Assembly (NCBI RefSeq): GCF_900176515.1
Contig: NZ_FWXV01000002.1
Coordinates: 1,116,001 to 1,180,000, forward strand
Direction of reading: 5' to 3'
Length of the DNA: 64,000 nucleotides
From: Kibdelosporangium aridum
Lineage (GTDB): Bacteria; Actinomycetota; Actinomycetes; Mycobacteriales; Pseudonocardiaceae
Part shown: in pieces, positions 8,860 to 17,574 of the stretch
How the letters are laid out: each line of letters starts with the position of its first letter
Numbering within the stretch: the first letter of the stretch is position 1
Translations under genes and position numbers: made by a program
Notes under the pieces: generated by a model
What the model saw: the letters and a program-made list of their open reading frames with translations, nothing else
Database searches by the model: none
Told to the model about the DNA's origin: nothing

Positions 8860-9618
8860 CTAGTACCGCGGTGCGATGGCGGCGGCGATGCGGGGCAGGT
8901 CGTCGATGAACGGCGCTTCCGCTGGCTGAACCGTGGGGTCCGGCTGGCTGACGATGTGCAGTGTGCCGCCGCTTCGGGCTGGGCTTTCGGCGTTCGCGTG
9001 GCCGTAGACCTCGCTGCCGAGGGGGGCGATGCTCGTGGCGCCAGGTGGCGCCAAGACGATCGAGATCGTGCCGACTCTGGTGCCTTCGGTGACCTTGTAC
9101 GCCCAGCCCCGGGAACCCGGCGGGCAGCCGAACGGCACCGCGACGTCGGATTTGGTGGGGGCGGCCAGGAGCTCGCCCGCGAGGGCAGCAGCGAGCCCCT
9201 GGTCCGCCTGGCACCCACTCGGGGTGCTGCCGGCTGCGCCGGCATTACCGGTCGGAGGATCTCCCTGCTTAGACCCTTTTGACCGGTTGTCCTGCTGGGA
9301 TTCGGGCGCTTCCTGCAAAACGGTCGCGCCGTCTCCCTCTCTGCGTTCCTCCATACTGCCACCGTTTTGGGGTCCACCGCCTGTGGCAACGGGGGCATTC
9401 GCCGCTGTTGTGTCCGAGATTCCACCCGAAAGGGCGACGGTGGTTACAGCTCCGCCCGCTACCAGCACAAATGCCAGGGCCGACGCTGCCACGACAGTGT
9501 TACGCCGCTTCACGGTCGCTCGGTGTGATGCCTGCCGGACCTCGCCCGTGCCGAAGGTGGCGGGTGGGACGTCCCGCACCGCGTCGTTGAACAGCTCACT
9601 CAGCTTCTTCTCGTCCAC
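8860..9618 (-). CDS. Membrane-anchored partner of the second SigE-type sigma factor
   Basis: This 252-aa single-pass protein has a short N-terminal cytoplasmic segment (KKLSELFNDAVRDVPP), a membrane helix at about residues 40-63 and an outer domain with a low-complexity Gly/Gln/Glu-rich linker. The outer domain has a Cys pair (SGCQ, FGCP). It lies 14 bp downstream of its sigma factor gene and mirrors 6809-7564. An anti-sigma role is inference from this arrangement. Confidence 0.65.
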   Translation of the reverse strand: MDEKKLSELFNDAVRDVPPATFGTGEVRQASHRATVKRRNTVVAASALAFVLVAGGAVTTVALSGGISDTTAANAPVATGGGPQNGGSMEERREGDGATVLQEAPESQQDNRSKGSKQGDPPTGNAGAAGSTPSGCQADQGLAAALAGELLAAPTKSDVAVPFGCPPGSRGWAYKVTEGTRVGTISIVLAPPGATSIAPLGSEVYGHANAESPARSGGTLHIVSQPDPTVQPAEAPFIDDLPRIAAAIAPRY

Positions 9619-9632
9619 CTACATCCACCTCC

Positions 9633-10151
9633 TCACGATGCCGGTCGCAGGTCGTCCAGCGAGTCACCCAGTGCCTCGCGCAGGGCGGCGAGCCCGCGCG
9701 CGGTCTGGCTCTTCACTGTGCCCTCGGAGCACTTGAGCGTCTCGGCGGTCGCCGCGACGTCCAGGCCCTCCAAGAACCTCAGGACAAGCACCGCACGTTG
9801 CCGTGGCGGCACCTGTTTCAGCCCGTCGAGCAGAGCCGACCTGGTCGCGACCGTGTCACCGACCTCGCCGTCGGTCGGCGTCGGCTCAGGCAGCTGTTCG
9901 ACGAACCGCTCCCGCCGCCATGGCCGTCGCGACTCGTCGATCATCGCGCGCACCACCGTCCGGCGGACGTAGGCGTCCAATGCGCCACGGTCACGCACTT
10001 TGCGCCACCGCCGGTGCAACGCGACGAACGCGGTCTGAGCCAGGTCGTCCGCACGGTGCCAGTCTCCGCACAGCAGATACGCGGTTCGACGCACGGCGTC
10101 TCGCCGAGCCTCGAAGTACTCCGCGAACTCCTGCTCGTCGCGCTGATCCAC
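9633..10151 (-). CDS. SigE-family RNA polymerase sigma factor
   Basis: The 172-aa factor has region 2 (TAYLLCGDWHRADDLAQTAFVALHRRW) and region 4 (VPPRQRAVLVLRFLEGLDVAATAE, CSEGTVKSQTARGLAALREAL). The GTG at 10151 was chosen because it has a strong GGAGAGAG ribosome binding site and gives the family length; a longer frame to 10286 is probably not used. It is closely similar to the factor at 7561-8100, suggesting duplication of a sigma/partner module. It diverges from the threonine aldolase gene. Confidence 0.92.
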   Translation of the reverse strand: MDQRDEQEFAEYFEARRDAVRRTAYLLCGDWHRADDLAQTAFVALHRRWRKVRDRGALDAYVRRTVVRAMIDESRRPWRRERFVEQLPEPTPTDGEVGDTVATRSALLDGLKQVPPRQRAVLVLRFLEGLDVAATAETLKCSEGTVKSQTARGLAALREALGDSLDDLRPAS

Positions 10152-10289
10152 GCGGACTCTCTCCGCTCGTCGTCTTCCGGCTAAAGGACGGACCGGGCCG
10201 CCTACACGGTTGCATGGTCCGTGGATGAGTTCTACGCCACACCCCGGATCGGGTTGCCTCCGGGGCCGCAAGATTGGTGGGATCAATTC

Positions 10290-11303
10290 GTGTCAGCATC
10301 GATGATCGACCTCCGCTCGGACACTGTCACCAAACCGGACGATCGGATGCGAGCCGCGATGGCCGCCGCCGAGGTCGGTGACGACGTTCTCGACCACGAC
10401 CCGACGATGGCCAAGCTGGAGGAGACCGTCGCCGAGTTGCTCGGGGTCGAGGCGGCGCTGTGGGTGCCGAGTGGCTCGATGGGCAACGTGATCGCGCTGA
10501 TGCTGCACGTCAAGCGCGGTGACCGGTTTCTCGCCCCGGCCGCGTCACACGTCATCTCCAGTGAACTGGGCGCCGGGGCCTGGCTGGCAGAGGGCATGCC
10601 CGACCCGTTGCCGTGGGACGGCGGCCCTGGACGCCCCACGCCCGAGACGTTGCGCAGCGCGATCGGCGGGCCGCAGCCGTACTTCAATCTGAAGACGACC
10701 TTGCTGTGCCTGGAGAACACGCACAACGCGGCAGGCGGGACCGTGACTCCGCCGGATGAGTACGCGCGTCTGGTCGCCGTTGCCAAAGAGGCAGGCCTCA
10801 CCGTCCACTTGGATGGTGCTCGGATTTGGAACGCGTCCGTCGCGCTAGGCATTCCACCGGCCGCGTTGACTGTCGGCGCGGACACTGTGCAGGTCTGCCT
10901 CAGCAAGGGCCTGGGTGCTCCGGTCGGTTCGATGGTCGCCGGATCTGCCGCGTTCGTCACGGAAGCCCGCCGGGTTCGCAAGATGCTGGGTGGTGGCGTG
11001 CGTCAGGGCGGTGTGCTGGCCGCGGCCGGGCTGGTCGCGCTGGAGAACATCGATTCGCTGGCCCAGGACCACGCCAACGCCCGTGCGCTCGCCGCCGGCC
11101 TCACCGAGCTCGGCTGGGATGCCGCCGAGCCGCAGACCAACATCGTGGTGGCAGGCGTGCCGGATGTGGATCTCGCGCTGGCCCAGCTCAGGCAGGCCGG
11201 TGTGCTTGGCTATCCGCTGCCCGGTCACGTCCGGTTCGTGGCACACCGGGACGTTTCCGCTGACGACATCACCGAAGTGTTGCGCCGACTGGAAAAGGAG
11301 TGA
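10290..11303 (+). CDS. ltaE: Low-specificity L-threonine aldolase
   Basis: A PLP-dependent fold-type I enzyme with the family N-terminus IDLRSDTVTKP, ENTHNAAGG, the PLP aspartate in HLDGAR and the Schiff-base lysine in CLSKGLGAPVGS. It cleaves L-threonine or allo-threonine to glycine and acetaldehyde. The GTG at 10290 has GGTGGGA about 7 bases upstream and gives 337 aa; an ATG at 10302 is the alternative. The HAD hydrolase gene follows immediately. Confidence 0.92.
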   Translation: MSASMIDLRSDTVTKPDDRMRAAMAAAEVGDDVLDHDPTMAKLEETVAELLGVEAALWVPSGSMGNVIALMLHVKRGDRFLAPAASHVISSELGAGAWLAEGMPDPLPWDGGPGRPTPETLRSAIGGPQPYFNLKTTLLCLENTHNAAGGTVTPPDEYARLVAVAKEAGLTVHLDGARIWNASVALGIPPAALTVGADTVQVCLSKGLGAPVGSMVAGSAAFVTEARRVRKMLGGGVRQGGVLAAAGLVALENIDSLAQDHANARALAAGLTELGWDAAEPQTNIVVAGVPDVDLALAQLRQAGVLGYPLPGHVRFVAHRDVSADDITEVLRRLEKE

Positions 11304-11305
11304 AT

Positions 11306-11890
11306 GTGCGCTGGATCGTGTTCGACTACGGCGAGGTCATCAGCAAGCGGACCGCAGCGTTGGCTGAGCTCGCCGAGATACTGGGGGCGGACCCGACGGC
11401 GTTCGAAACCACGTACTGGGCACACCGCGAGGCATACGACCGCGGCATGCCGGACATCGACTACTGGTCGGCGGTCGCCGGAAAGGCTTTGGACGAACCG
11501 ACTTCGGCGCAGCTGACGAAGATCGACACCACCGGCTGGCTGACCGTCGAGCAGTCCACTTTGGACCTGATCGCGGACATCAAGGCCGCGGGGCACGGGC
11601 TGGCGCTGCTGTCCAACGCGCCGTCGGCGTTCGGCAGGCTGGTCGAGGTCGAAGCGTGGAGCACGCAGTTCGCGCACCTGATCTTCTCCGGTGACTTGAA
11701 GATCGCCAAGCCGGACCCGGAGATGTGGGCGACGTTGCTCGAGCGCCTCGGTGCGCAGCCGCAGGACTGCGTTTTCTTCGACGACCGTCAGGTCAACATC
11801 GACGGCGCGGCGGCGGCCGGGATCGACGCCCAGCTATGGGTTTCGGCGGCCAAGGCACGCGAGTACCTGGCCGCCGTCGAAGTCTTGTAG
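11306..11890 (+). CDS. HAD family hydrolase
   Basis: The protein has haloacid dehalogenase motif I FDYGEV (nucleophile Asp, with Gly in place of the usual second Asp), motif II LLSNAP, motif III lysine in KIAKPDP and motif IV FFDDR. It is probably a phosphatase of the IA/YihX-like subgroup. The GTG at 11306 has AAAAGGAG five bases upstream; an in-frame GTG at 11300 overlaps the threonine aldolase stop. Either way the two genes are one transcription unit. Substrate unknown. Confidence 0.87.
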   Translation: MRWIVFDYGEVISKRTAALAELAEILGADPTAFETTYWAHREAYDRGMPDIDYWSAVAGKALDEPTSAQLTKIDTTGWLTVEQSTLDLIADIKAAGHGLALLSNAPSAFGRLVEVEAWSTQFAHLIFSGDLKIAKPDPEMWATLLERLGAQPQDCVFFDDRQVNIDGAAAAGIDAQLWVSAAKAREYLAAVEVL

Positions 11891-11894
11891 CCGG

Positions 11895-12056
11895 TTATGA
11901 ACGGATCTGGGAGCGCTTGATCGCACCGTAGGCAAGTGCTCCCACGGTCGCCACCGCGGCAATGATCAGCACCCACTTGAAGGCCGACAGGATCCAGCCA
12001 AGGACCATGAACGCCAGCCAGATCAGGACGATCGCGCCGATGATCTTCACCAACAT
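11895..12056 (-). CDS. Small hydrophobic membrane protein
   Basis: This 53-aa protein is made of two closely spaced hydrophobic segments (IIGAIVLIWLAFMVLGWIL and WVLIIAAVATVGALAYG) ending in basic residues. The ATG at 12056 has a perfect GGAGG ribosome binding site six bases upstream, which argues that it is expressed. No known family was recognised. It is convergent with the HAD gene, with four bases between the stops. Confidence 0.6.
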   Translation of the reverse strand: MLVKIIGAIVLIWLAFMVLGWILSAFKWVLIIAAVATVGALAYGAIKRSQIRS

Positions 12057-12144
12057 GTCGAGCCTCCGCCGTTTCGGGGTCATGAAGTGAACGATCCGCG
12101 CTCACCCGTGGTTCCCAGTCAACCAGCGATCGCCCGCCCCGCCC

Positions 12145-12162
12145 ATCGGGAATCACCCCGAT
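12145..12162. terminator. Possible short hairpin after the aminotransferase gene
   Basis: ATCGGG-aatcac-CCCGAT is a perfect 6-bp stem nine bases beyond the aminotransferase stop. The stem is short, so this is a weak terminator candidate. Confidence 0.35.
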
Positions 12163-12170
12163 ATCCCAGT

Positions 12171-13319
12171 TCAGGGGTTCACCCACCCGCCTAGCCTGCG
12201 CAGCGCCTCCTCGATCTCGTGGTGCGCGCCCGCGAAGCTGAGCCGGATGAACTTCGAGCCGTGCTCGGGGTCGAAGTCGATGCCCGGCACGATCGCCAGG
12301 CCGGTGTCCGCCAGCAACCGCTGGCACCAGCTCATCGCGTCGTGCGTGAGGTGCTCGATGTCGGCGTAGACGTAGAACGCGCCGTCGGCAGGCGCCAAGC
12401 GGTCGATCTTGAGCCGTTTCAGGCCGTCGAGCAAAGTGTCCCGGTTCATCCGGTATTTCCGTACGTGCCCATCCAGCTCCTGGTACGACTCGTCGGTGAA
12501 CGCGGCCACGGCGGCGTGCTGGGCGATCGCGGGCGCGCAGATGTTGAAGTTGCCGATCAGGCACTCCACCGCCCGGTGCAACCGCTGCGGCACGAGCAAC
12601 CAGCCCAGCCGCCACCCGGTCATCGCGAAGTACTTGGAGAACGAGTTCACCACCACCGCTTCCCGGCTGTACTGCCAGGCTGACGCGGGCTTCAGGCCGT
12701 AGTCGATGCCGTGGTAGATCTCGTCGCTGATCAGCTGCACGCCCCGTTCGGCGCACCACCCGGCGATCGCGGCGAGCTCGGGCCCGGCGACGATCGTCCC
12801 GGTCGGGTTCGCCGGGCTGGCGATCACCACGCCCTTGAGCGGCCCGAGATCGTCCAGTAGCTCGACGGTCGGCTGGAAGGTGTCGATTTCGACGACCTCA
12901 CACCCCAGCGCCTTCAAGATGTTGCGGTACGCCGGATAACCCGGCCTCGCCAGCGCGACCCGGTCGCCGGCGTCGAACGCGGACAGGAACGACAGCAGGA
13001 ACCCGCCCGACGATCCGGTCGTGACGACCACGTCCTGCGGTGAGACCTCAAGCGAGTACATCCGGTCGTAGTGCGCGGCGATGGCTTCCCTGAGCTCCGG
13101 AATGCCCAGTTGCTCGGTGTAGCCGAGTTTGTTGCCGTGCAAGGCTTTCTCGGCGGCTTCGAGCACCGGCGCGGCCGCCGAGGCGGACGGCTGCCCGGCC
13201 GCCAACGACACCACGTCGCCTTTGGCGCGTTGGCGGGCGTTGGCGGCCTCGAGCACGTCCATGACGTAGAACGGCGGTACAAGGGCACGAGCGGCGACCG
13301 TCAGCGGGCTGTGGACCAT
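12171..13319 (-). CDS. PLP-dependent aminotransferase (class I/II)
   Basis: The 382-aa fold-type I aminotransferase contains SPANPTGTI, the PLP aspartate region LISDEIYHGIDY, the Schiff-base lysine in SFSKYFAMTGWRLGW and C-terminal FIRLSFA with the substrate carboxylate arginine. It resembles aspartate/aromatic-type aminotransferases in actinomycetes. The donor and acceptor cannot be fixed from sequence. It is a single gene between the TAP-type peptidase and the small membrane protein. Confidence 0.92.
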   Translation of the reverse strand: MVHSPLTVAARALVPPFYVMDVLEAANARQRAKGDVVSLAAGQPSASAAAPVLEAAEKALHGNKLGYTEQLGIPELREAIAAHYDRMYSLEVSPQDVVVTTGSSGGFLLSFLSAFDAGDRVALARPGYPAYRNILKALGCEVVEIDTFQPTVELLDDLGPLKGVVIASPANPTGTIVAGPELAAIAGWCAERGVQLISDEIYHGIDYGLKPASAWQYSREAVVVNSFSKYFAMTGWRLGWLLVPQRLHRAVECLIGNFNICAPAIAQHAAVAAFTDESYQELDGHVRKYRMNRDTLLDGLKRLKIDRLAPADGAFYVYADIEHLTHDAMSWCQRLLADTGLAIVPGIDFDPEHGSKFIRLSFAGAHHEIEEALRRLGGWVNP

Positions 13320-13341
13320 GCCGCCAGACTAATGTCGTGCC

Positions 13342-14997
13342 CTAAATGATGTGGTTGGTGCGCTTCTTCTCAGCGATGAACCGCTCGACGGTTGCCGTGA
13401 GGTTCGTGGACGCTGCCGGCCGCTGGGCATCCGTTCCCGCGTTGTCGGCGGGAACGTCCGGGCGTGGTTCACCCGGGCAGGTCGTGCGGGTACCGGGCAG
13501 CACACCGCCGACCAGGTACTGGTCGACGATCTGGGAAACGCAGTCGTTGGCGCCGTACAGACCGTGCGAGCCCTCATCGACAACGGAGATCAGCTGATCG
13601 TTCAACTTGGCGGCCATCGCCGGGCCCCCGTCGTACTGGGTCTGCGGGTCGCTGTCGGCCTGGATCACCAAGCCGGTCTGGTAGCCGGCCCGCTTGAGGT
13701 CAGTGATCTGGTCGGTCGGGGTGAAGCTGCGGAAGGTGCACGTGGTCGGGGCCGCGCGCAGGACACCCAAGCCAAACGGGTACTTGTCCCGGAACACCTT
13801 CATGTCGTTGTAGTAGAGCGACAGGTCACGTGGCCAGTCGGCCTCGCAGGTGACGGTGTCGAACACGCCGCTGCGGGTCTGCGCGATGGCGAACTCCCGC
13901 AACAGCATCGCCGCCTTGACCGTGTCAGCGACCTTGGCGGAGCCAGCGGCGAGCGTTCCGTCGGACGTGGCCTTGATCTCCTTGATCACTTGGCCAAGGT
14001 CGGCCCAGATCGCACGCCAGCGGGCGTAGTTGCCGACGATGATGTCGTAGGCGTTCCGGTCCACCTCGCCCTCGACTTGCGGGTGGGTGACCGGTTTGGT
14101 GGCCAGCTTCGCGGCGAGTGCCTCGGTGGTCGCGAAGACCTCGGCCTGGGACTTGCCCAGCCCGTACACGGAGTCGCGTTCACCCAGCCACTTGTAGAAC
14201 TCGTCGACGTTGGCGCGGATCGCCATCGACTGCTGCCTGAACTGCTCGCGCCAGAGCCACTCGGGGTGCACCGACGAGTCGAGCACGTTGCGGTTCAGGC
14301 TGGCGGGGAACAACGAGCCGAACACCGCGCCGAGGTACGTCCCGTAGGAGTACCCCAGATAGTTGATCTTCTTCTCGTCCAGCACACCACGGATGACATC
14401 CATGTCCCGCGCGGTGTTCGGAGTGTTGACATAGGGCCTGAGTCCACCCGCGGCCCGCTCGCAGTCCGCCTCGTCGCTGCGGGCCTGCGCGGTCCACTGA
14501 GCGAGCTCGCCGTCGGTCGGCCGAGTGGACATGTTGAGCACTTCGGGGCTGACTTCGCACCGCAGCGGCGTGGACCGGCCGACTCCGCGTGGGTCGAACC
14601 CGATCAGGTCGTAGACCTGCGCGATCGGCCGGTCGGGGAACGCAAGCGGCAGCCCGAGGCCGGACGCACCAGGTCCGCCCGGGTTGACCAGCAGCACACC
14701 CTGGCGCTTGGCCGGATCCTTCGCGGGCATTTTGCTGATCGTCACGGAAATGCGCTCGCCGCCGGGCTGCCGATAGTTCAACGGCACGACCAGAGTCGCG
14801 CACTGCAAGGCCGCGAGTTGCCCTTCATCGGCACACGGCGCCCATTGCGGTTTCTGGCTGTAGAACTCCTCCAGCCCGGCAGGAACCCCACCGGGTTGAG
14901 CCGCCGTCGCCGCCGGCGTCATCCCGGCGAGCGCGGCAGCGATCGCGATCACGGTCATCCCGGTGCGGGCCAACCGTTTTCTTGTTCGCACAGTCAT
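13342..14997 (-). CDS. Secreted alpha/beta hydrolase, tripeptidyl aminopeptidase type
   Basis: The 551-aa protein has a signal peptide (basic TVRTRKRLAR, hydrophobic stretch, cut near ATAAQ) and an alpha/beta-hydrolase fold: oxyanion region LLVNPGGPGASG, nucleophile in GYSYGTYLG and a C-terminal TAP-like region with the catalytic His in DEGSHGLY. It belongs with the Streptomyces SlpD/SlpE and tripeptidyl aminopeptidases. The ATG at 14997 has GAGGGAG upstream; starts further upstream lack a good site. Two Cys pairs in the secreted domain probably form disulfides. Confidence 0.9.
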   Translation of the reverse strand: MTVRTRKRLARTGMTVIAIAAALAGMTPAATAAQPGGVPAGLEEFYSQKPQWAPCADEGQLAALQCATLVVPLNYRQPGGERISVTISKMPAKDPAKRQGVLLVNPGGPGASGLGLPLAFPDRPIAQVYDLIGFDPRGVGRSTPLRCEVSPEVLNMSTRPTDGELAQWTAQARSDEADCERAAGGLRPYVNTPNTARDMDVIRGVLDEKKINYLGYSYGTYLGAVFGSLFPASLNRNVLDSSVHPEWLWREQFRQQSMAIRANVDEFYKWLGERDSVYGLGKSQAEVFATTEALAAKLATKPVTHPQVEGEVDRNAYDIIVGNYARWRAIWADLGQVIKEIKATSDGTLAAGSAKVADTVKAAMLLREFAIAQTRSGVFDTVTCEADWPRDLSLYYNDMKVFRDKYPFGLGVLRAAPTTCTFRSFTPTDQITDLKRAGYQTGLVIQADSDPQTQYDGGPAMAAKLNDQLISVVDEGSHGLYGANDCVSQIVDQYLVGGVLPGTRTTCPGEPRPDVPADNAGTDAQRPAASTNLTATVERFIAEKKRTNHII

Positions 14998-15267
14998 CGG
15001 CTCCCTCTCGTCCACGTGCCAAACCAACGCGGCCGAACCTAGGAGCCGAAAAATGCCGGCACATCAGACTTTCGGGGGGTGCCGTTCACCGCACCAGGCG
15101 CCAGATCTGAGTGAAAGCCCTTCAATTCAAGGGTTTTCGCACGTGGACGGCGAAAAAGCCCACGTCGATTCACAATCAATGGACACTTCGCGGCGTCATG
15201 GCAAGTTTATGACACCGCAACACTTTCCCGTCACCGCACTGTCGCAAGTGGACAGTGCGGTGATTGA
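14998..15267. other. 270-bp intergenic region
   Basis: It holds the 5' region of the peptidase gene and the terminator of the T7SS cassette (15231-15263). A second hairpin (GAAAGCCCTT at 15113-15122 with AAGGGTTTTC at 15129-15138) lies in the middle. No reading frame with coding character was seen. Confidence 0.5.
15231..15263 (-). terminator. Strong hairpin terminator of the T7SS cassette
   Basis: A perfect 13-bp stem (TCACCGCACTGTC / GACAGTGCGGTGA) with a 7-nt loop lies four bases beyond the stop of the transglycosylase gene, the last gene of the leftward cassette. Confidence 0.8.
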
Positions 15268-16428
15268 TCAATAGCCGCGGTAGGCGCCGCCGCTGGCCAT
15301 TGCCTTGATACCGGGAACGTTGTCCAGTGATCCGTAGCGGGAGATCGCGTAGTTCACGCCCGCGCAGATGTTGTCGACCGGGTTCCAGATGTCGTTGTGG
15401 CCCGGCAGTTTGTAGCTGTTGAAGGTCGGGTCGATGCACTGCATCAGCCCTTTGGACGGCGTTCCCTTGGCAGCGTTGGAATCCCAGTTGTTGATGGCGT
15501 TGGGATTTCCGCTCGACTCGTGCTGGATGATCGCCCAGATCTTCGGGATGTCCGCCTCGCTGACGTTGACTCCGTTGGCACGCAGTACTTCCAGTGCCTG
15601 TTTGATCCAGTCCTGGACGTTGCCTGGTGGCGGGCCTGCGGGCGGGCCACCGCTCGAGCCCATGCCGCCACCGCCACCTCCGCCGCCACCAAAGCCTCCT
15701 CCGCCACCGCCACTGCCACTGCCGCCGCCGGATCCGCCGCCGCTGGTGTTGCTCACCGGCTGAGGGGTTGGTTTGGTTTCCGCGTCGGCTGGTTTCGTGC
15801 CCTGGTCCTTGGCCGCTTCCTCGGGCTTCCAGTCGATTGTCTTGCCGGGGCCCGGGACGTACGGCTGGCTGCCGGGCTCGGGGATGTCGGAGAAGCGGGC
15901 GCCTGGGTTCGCGGCGGCTTGGATCTCGCCGGCCGCGGCCTTCAGCTGCGCGTCGGTTTCCTTGAGCTTGTTCTCGATGTCCGTCGCCGCCGCCGCGGTC
16001 AGCGGCCTGATCGCGGCGTCGATCTCGGCCTGGTCGGCGTCGGGACTCTGCTGCGCGAACCGTTTGATCTCGGCGAGCACCTGCTCGCACCGGTTGGCCA
16101 CGAAATGCTTGGCGTCGTCGATCGCCTGCGCCACTTTGCCCAGTGCGGCACCGGCTTTGCCGAGTGCTTCACCGCTCGCCGTGCCCGCTTTGGCGAATCG
16201 GTCCATATAGGCCACGAACTGGTCGGCTGACGCTCCCTGCCACGCCGAGTCGAGCGATTTGACCGAATTGGCGACACCTGTGCCGTGTTCGCCGACATTC
16301 GTACCCGCTTGTGTCAGTCGCTTGGCTGCGGCGGTGATCGCGCCGCTGTTGGCTTTCTCGACTTTGCGTGCGGCCGCGAGAACGGCATCGCCGCCCGGGT
16401 AATTCGCCACCGCCTCCGCTGCACTCAC
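15268..16428 (-). CDS. WXG100-like protein fused to an SLT lytic transglycosylase domain
   Basis: The 386-aa protein has three parts. Residues 1-165 are helical with a WXG-like turn (SAWQGASADQF) as in type VII secretion substrates. Residues about 165-270 are a Pro-rich then Gly/Ser-rich linker. The C-terminal domain is a goose-lysozyme/SLT-like transglycosylase with catalytic Glu304 (IIQHESSGNP) and GLMQCIDPTFNSY. There is no Sec signal, so export by a type VII (ESX-like) system is inferred. Likely role: cutting peptidoglycan, either as a cell-wall remodeller or as an effector. It is the last gene of the cassette. Confidence 0.85.
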   Translation of the reverse strand: MSAAEAVANYPGGDAVLAAARKVEKANSGAITAAAKRLTQAGTNVGEHGTGVANSVKSLDSAWQGASADQFVAYMDRFAKAGTASGEALGKAGAALGKVAQAIDDAKHFVANRCEQVLAEIKRFAQQSPDADQAEIDAAIRPLTAAAATDIENKLKETDAQLKAAAGEIQAAANPGARFSDIPEPGSQPYVPGPGKTIDWKPEEAAKDQGTKPADAETKPTPQPVSNTSGGGSGGGSGSGGGGGGFGGGGGGGGGMGSSGGPPAGPPPGNVQDWIKQALEVLRANGVNVSEADIPKIWAIIQHESSGNPNAINNWDSNAAKGTPSKGLMQCIDPTFNSYKLPGHNDIWNPVDNICAGVNYAISRYGSLDNVPGIKAMASGGAYRGY

Positions 16429-16447
16429 GGCTCAGGCCCTCCCCAGA

Positions 16448-16744
16448 TCAAACCGAATACGTCTTCGCGGTGTGCTGTTCGACGTTCTGCACGCTCTGGA
16501 CCACCGCGTCCAACGCTCGCGCGACCCCGTCGAGCAACTGCTCGGCCTTCTCGAACTCGCCGAGCATCAGCTTGTTCACCGCGTCGACCGCACTGGACAC
16601 CGCGCCGGAACTGGGCAGCTCGCCGTACGCTCCCGGATCACTCGACACACCTGAGAAGGAGTCCGCGATCTGACCGAACTTCGGCTTGAAGTTCTGCACG
16701 GTCGTCATGCAGTTGTTGATCGCCTCAAGGTTGTAGTCGGCCAC
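16448..16744 (-). CDS. Small WXG100/ESX-type protein
   Basis: This 98-aa helical protein begins ADYNLEAINNCMTTVQNF after a GTG at 16744 with a GGTGGGGA site. Size and position fit ESX-like partner proteins, though a clear WXG turn is missing. It lies 19 bp upstream of the transglycosylase gene and probably helps target or cap it. An ATG at 16768 is a longer alternative. Confidence 0.65.
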   Translation of the reverse strand: MADYNLEAINNCMTTVQNFKPKFGQIADSFSGVSSDPGAYGELPSSGAVSSAVDAVNKLMLGEFEKAEQLLDGVARALDAVVQSVQNVEQHTAKTYSV

Positions 16745-16815
16745 GTCCCCACCCTTCGCCCCACACATGTGACGCCGGAGCACCCCTGCTCGGTTCCGCC
16801 AACGATAGAGCGAAT

Positions 16816-17574
16816 TCAGATCTCTTCGAGCAATTCCCACACAAACGTGGCAAGCCGATGGTTGTCCGCGGGCGAGACGGTGAGCCATGTGCGCCCGTCC
16901 GGGCTGGGCTTCACCAAGTCGAGGTAACGGCCTTGCGGAGTGTCATGAAATGCGACAACCCGTTCAGCGCGGACAATTCGCTGATCCCGGTGCCGTCGTT
17001 CGGCACCGAACTGCCCCCGCGTGGAGATTCCGGCGAGCATTGACGTCAACGTCTGCGCCTCGGCCAACGGGATCCCTTTGGCTTCGAGGTTGGTGATGAA
17101 CTTCCGGGTGTCGCCCCGTGACTCCTCGTCCGCGGTGGCCACGAGGTCGTTGGGCAGGCTCACCGAACGGCCGGTGCCCGCGATCACCTCCCCGGCCACC
17201 GACACCGCCGACTCGGCCAGCGCGCTGTCCCTTGCCGGGATCAGCCAGACCTTGCCTTCGTCGACCACAGCCAGCTGAGCCTCCCGGCCCGCCTGCGCCG
17301 CAAACGCTTTCACCTCGCGTCCGGCCCACACCCACACGTCGAAGCTGACGTGCGGGTGCGCCAGGATCTCAAGCCTGTCCACCAGTTCGGGCACGGCCCG
17401 GCCGGACTGGGCCAAGCCGCGCGCCTCGAGCGCCTTCCAGGTCTTGCGGACCAGCTCGGCCCGCTCGGTGTGGGTCTTGCCGGGACTGGGCACGTCGAAC
17501 GCGACATGCCGCTCGGGCAGCCGCTCGCTCTCCCAGATGACGTCGAACTCCAGCGCGGAGAGAACCAGGCTCAC
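16816..17574 (-). CDS. espG-like: ESX secretion-associated protein, EspG family
   Basis: The 252-aa protein has the EspG-family N-terminus (LSALEFDVIWESERLPERHVAFDV), WVWAG with following strands and a C-terminal motif near QGRYLDLVKPSPDGR. EspG proteins are cytosolic chaperones that bind PE-PPE substrates and deliver them to the type VII secretion machine. Its ATG overlaps the stop of the PPE-like gene by four bases, as expected for a chaperone-substrate pair. Confidence 0.85.
   Translation of the reverse strand: MSLVLSALEFDVIWESERLPERHVAFDVPSPGKTHTERAELVRKTWKALEARGLAQSGRAVPELVDRLEILAHPHVSFDVWVWAGREVKAFAAQAGREAQLAVVDEGKVWLIPARDSALAESAVSVAGEVIAGTGRSVSLPNDLVATADEESRGDTRKFITNLEAKGIPLAEAQTLTSMLAGISTRGQFGAERRHRDQRIVRAERVVAFHDTPQGRYLDLVKPSPDGRTWLTVSPADNHRLATFVWELLEEI

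Noticed and set aside
13351..15042. A 563-codon plus-strand frame across the peptidase gene
   Set aside because: It mirrors the peptidase codons and lacks any signal, motif or ribosome binding site.
15661..15740. Repeated codons suggesting a CRISPR-like or tandem array
   Set aside because: The repeats are GGC/GGT codons of the Gly-rich linker in the transglycosylase gene; there are no spacers.
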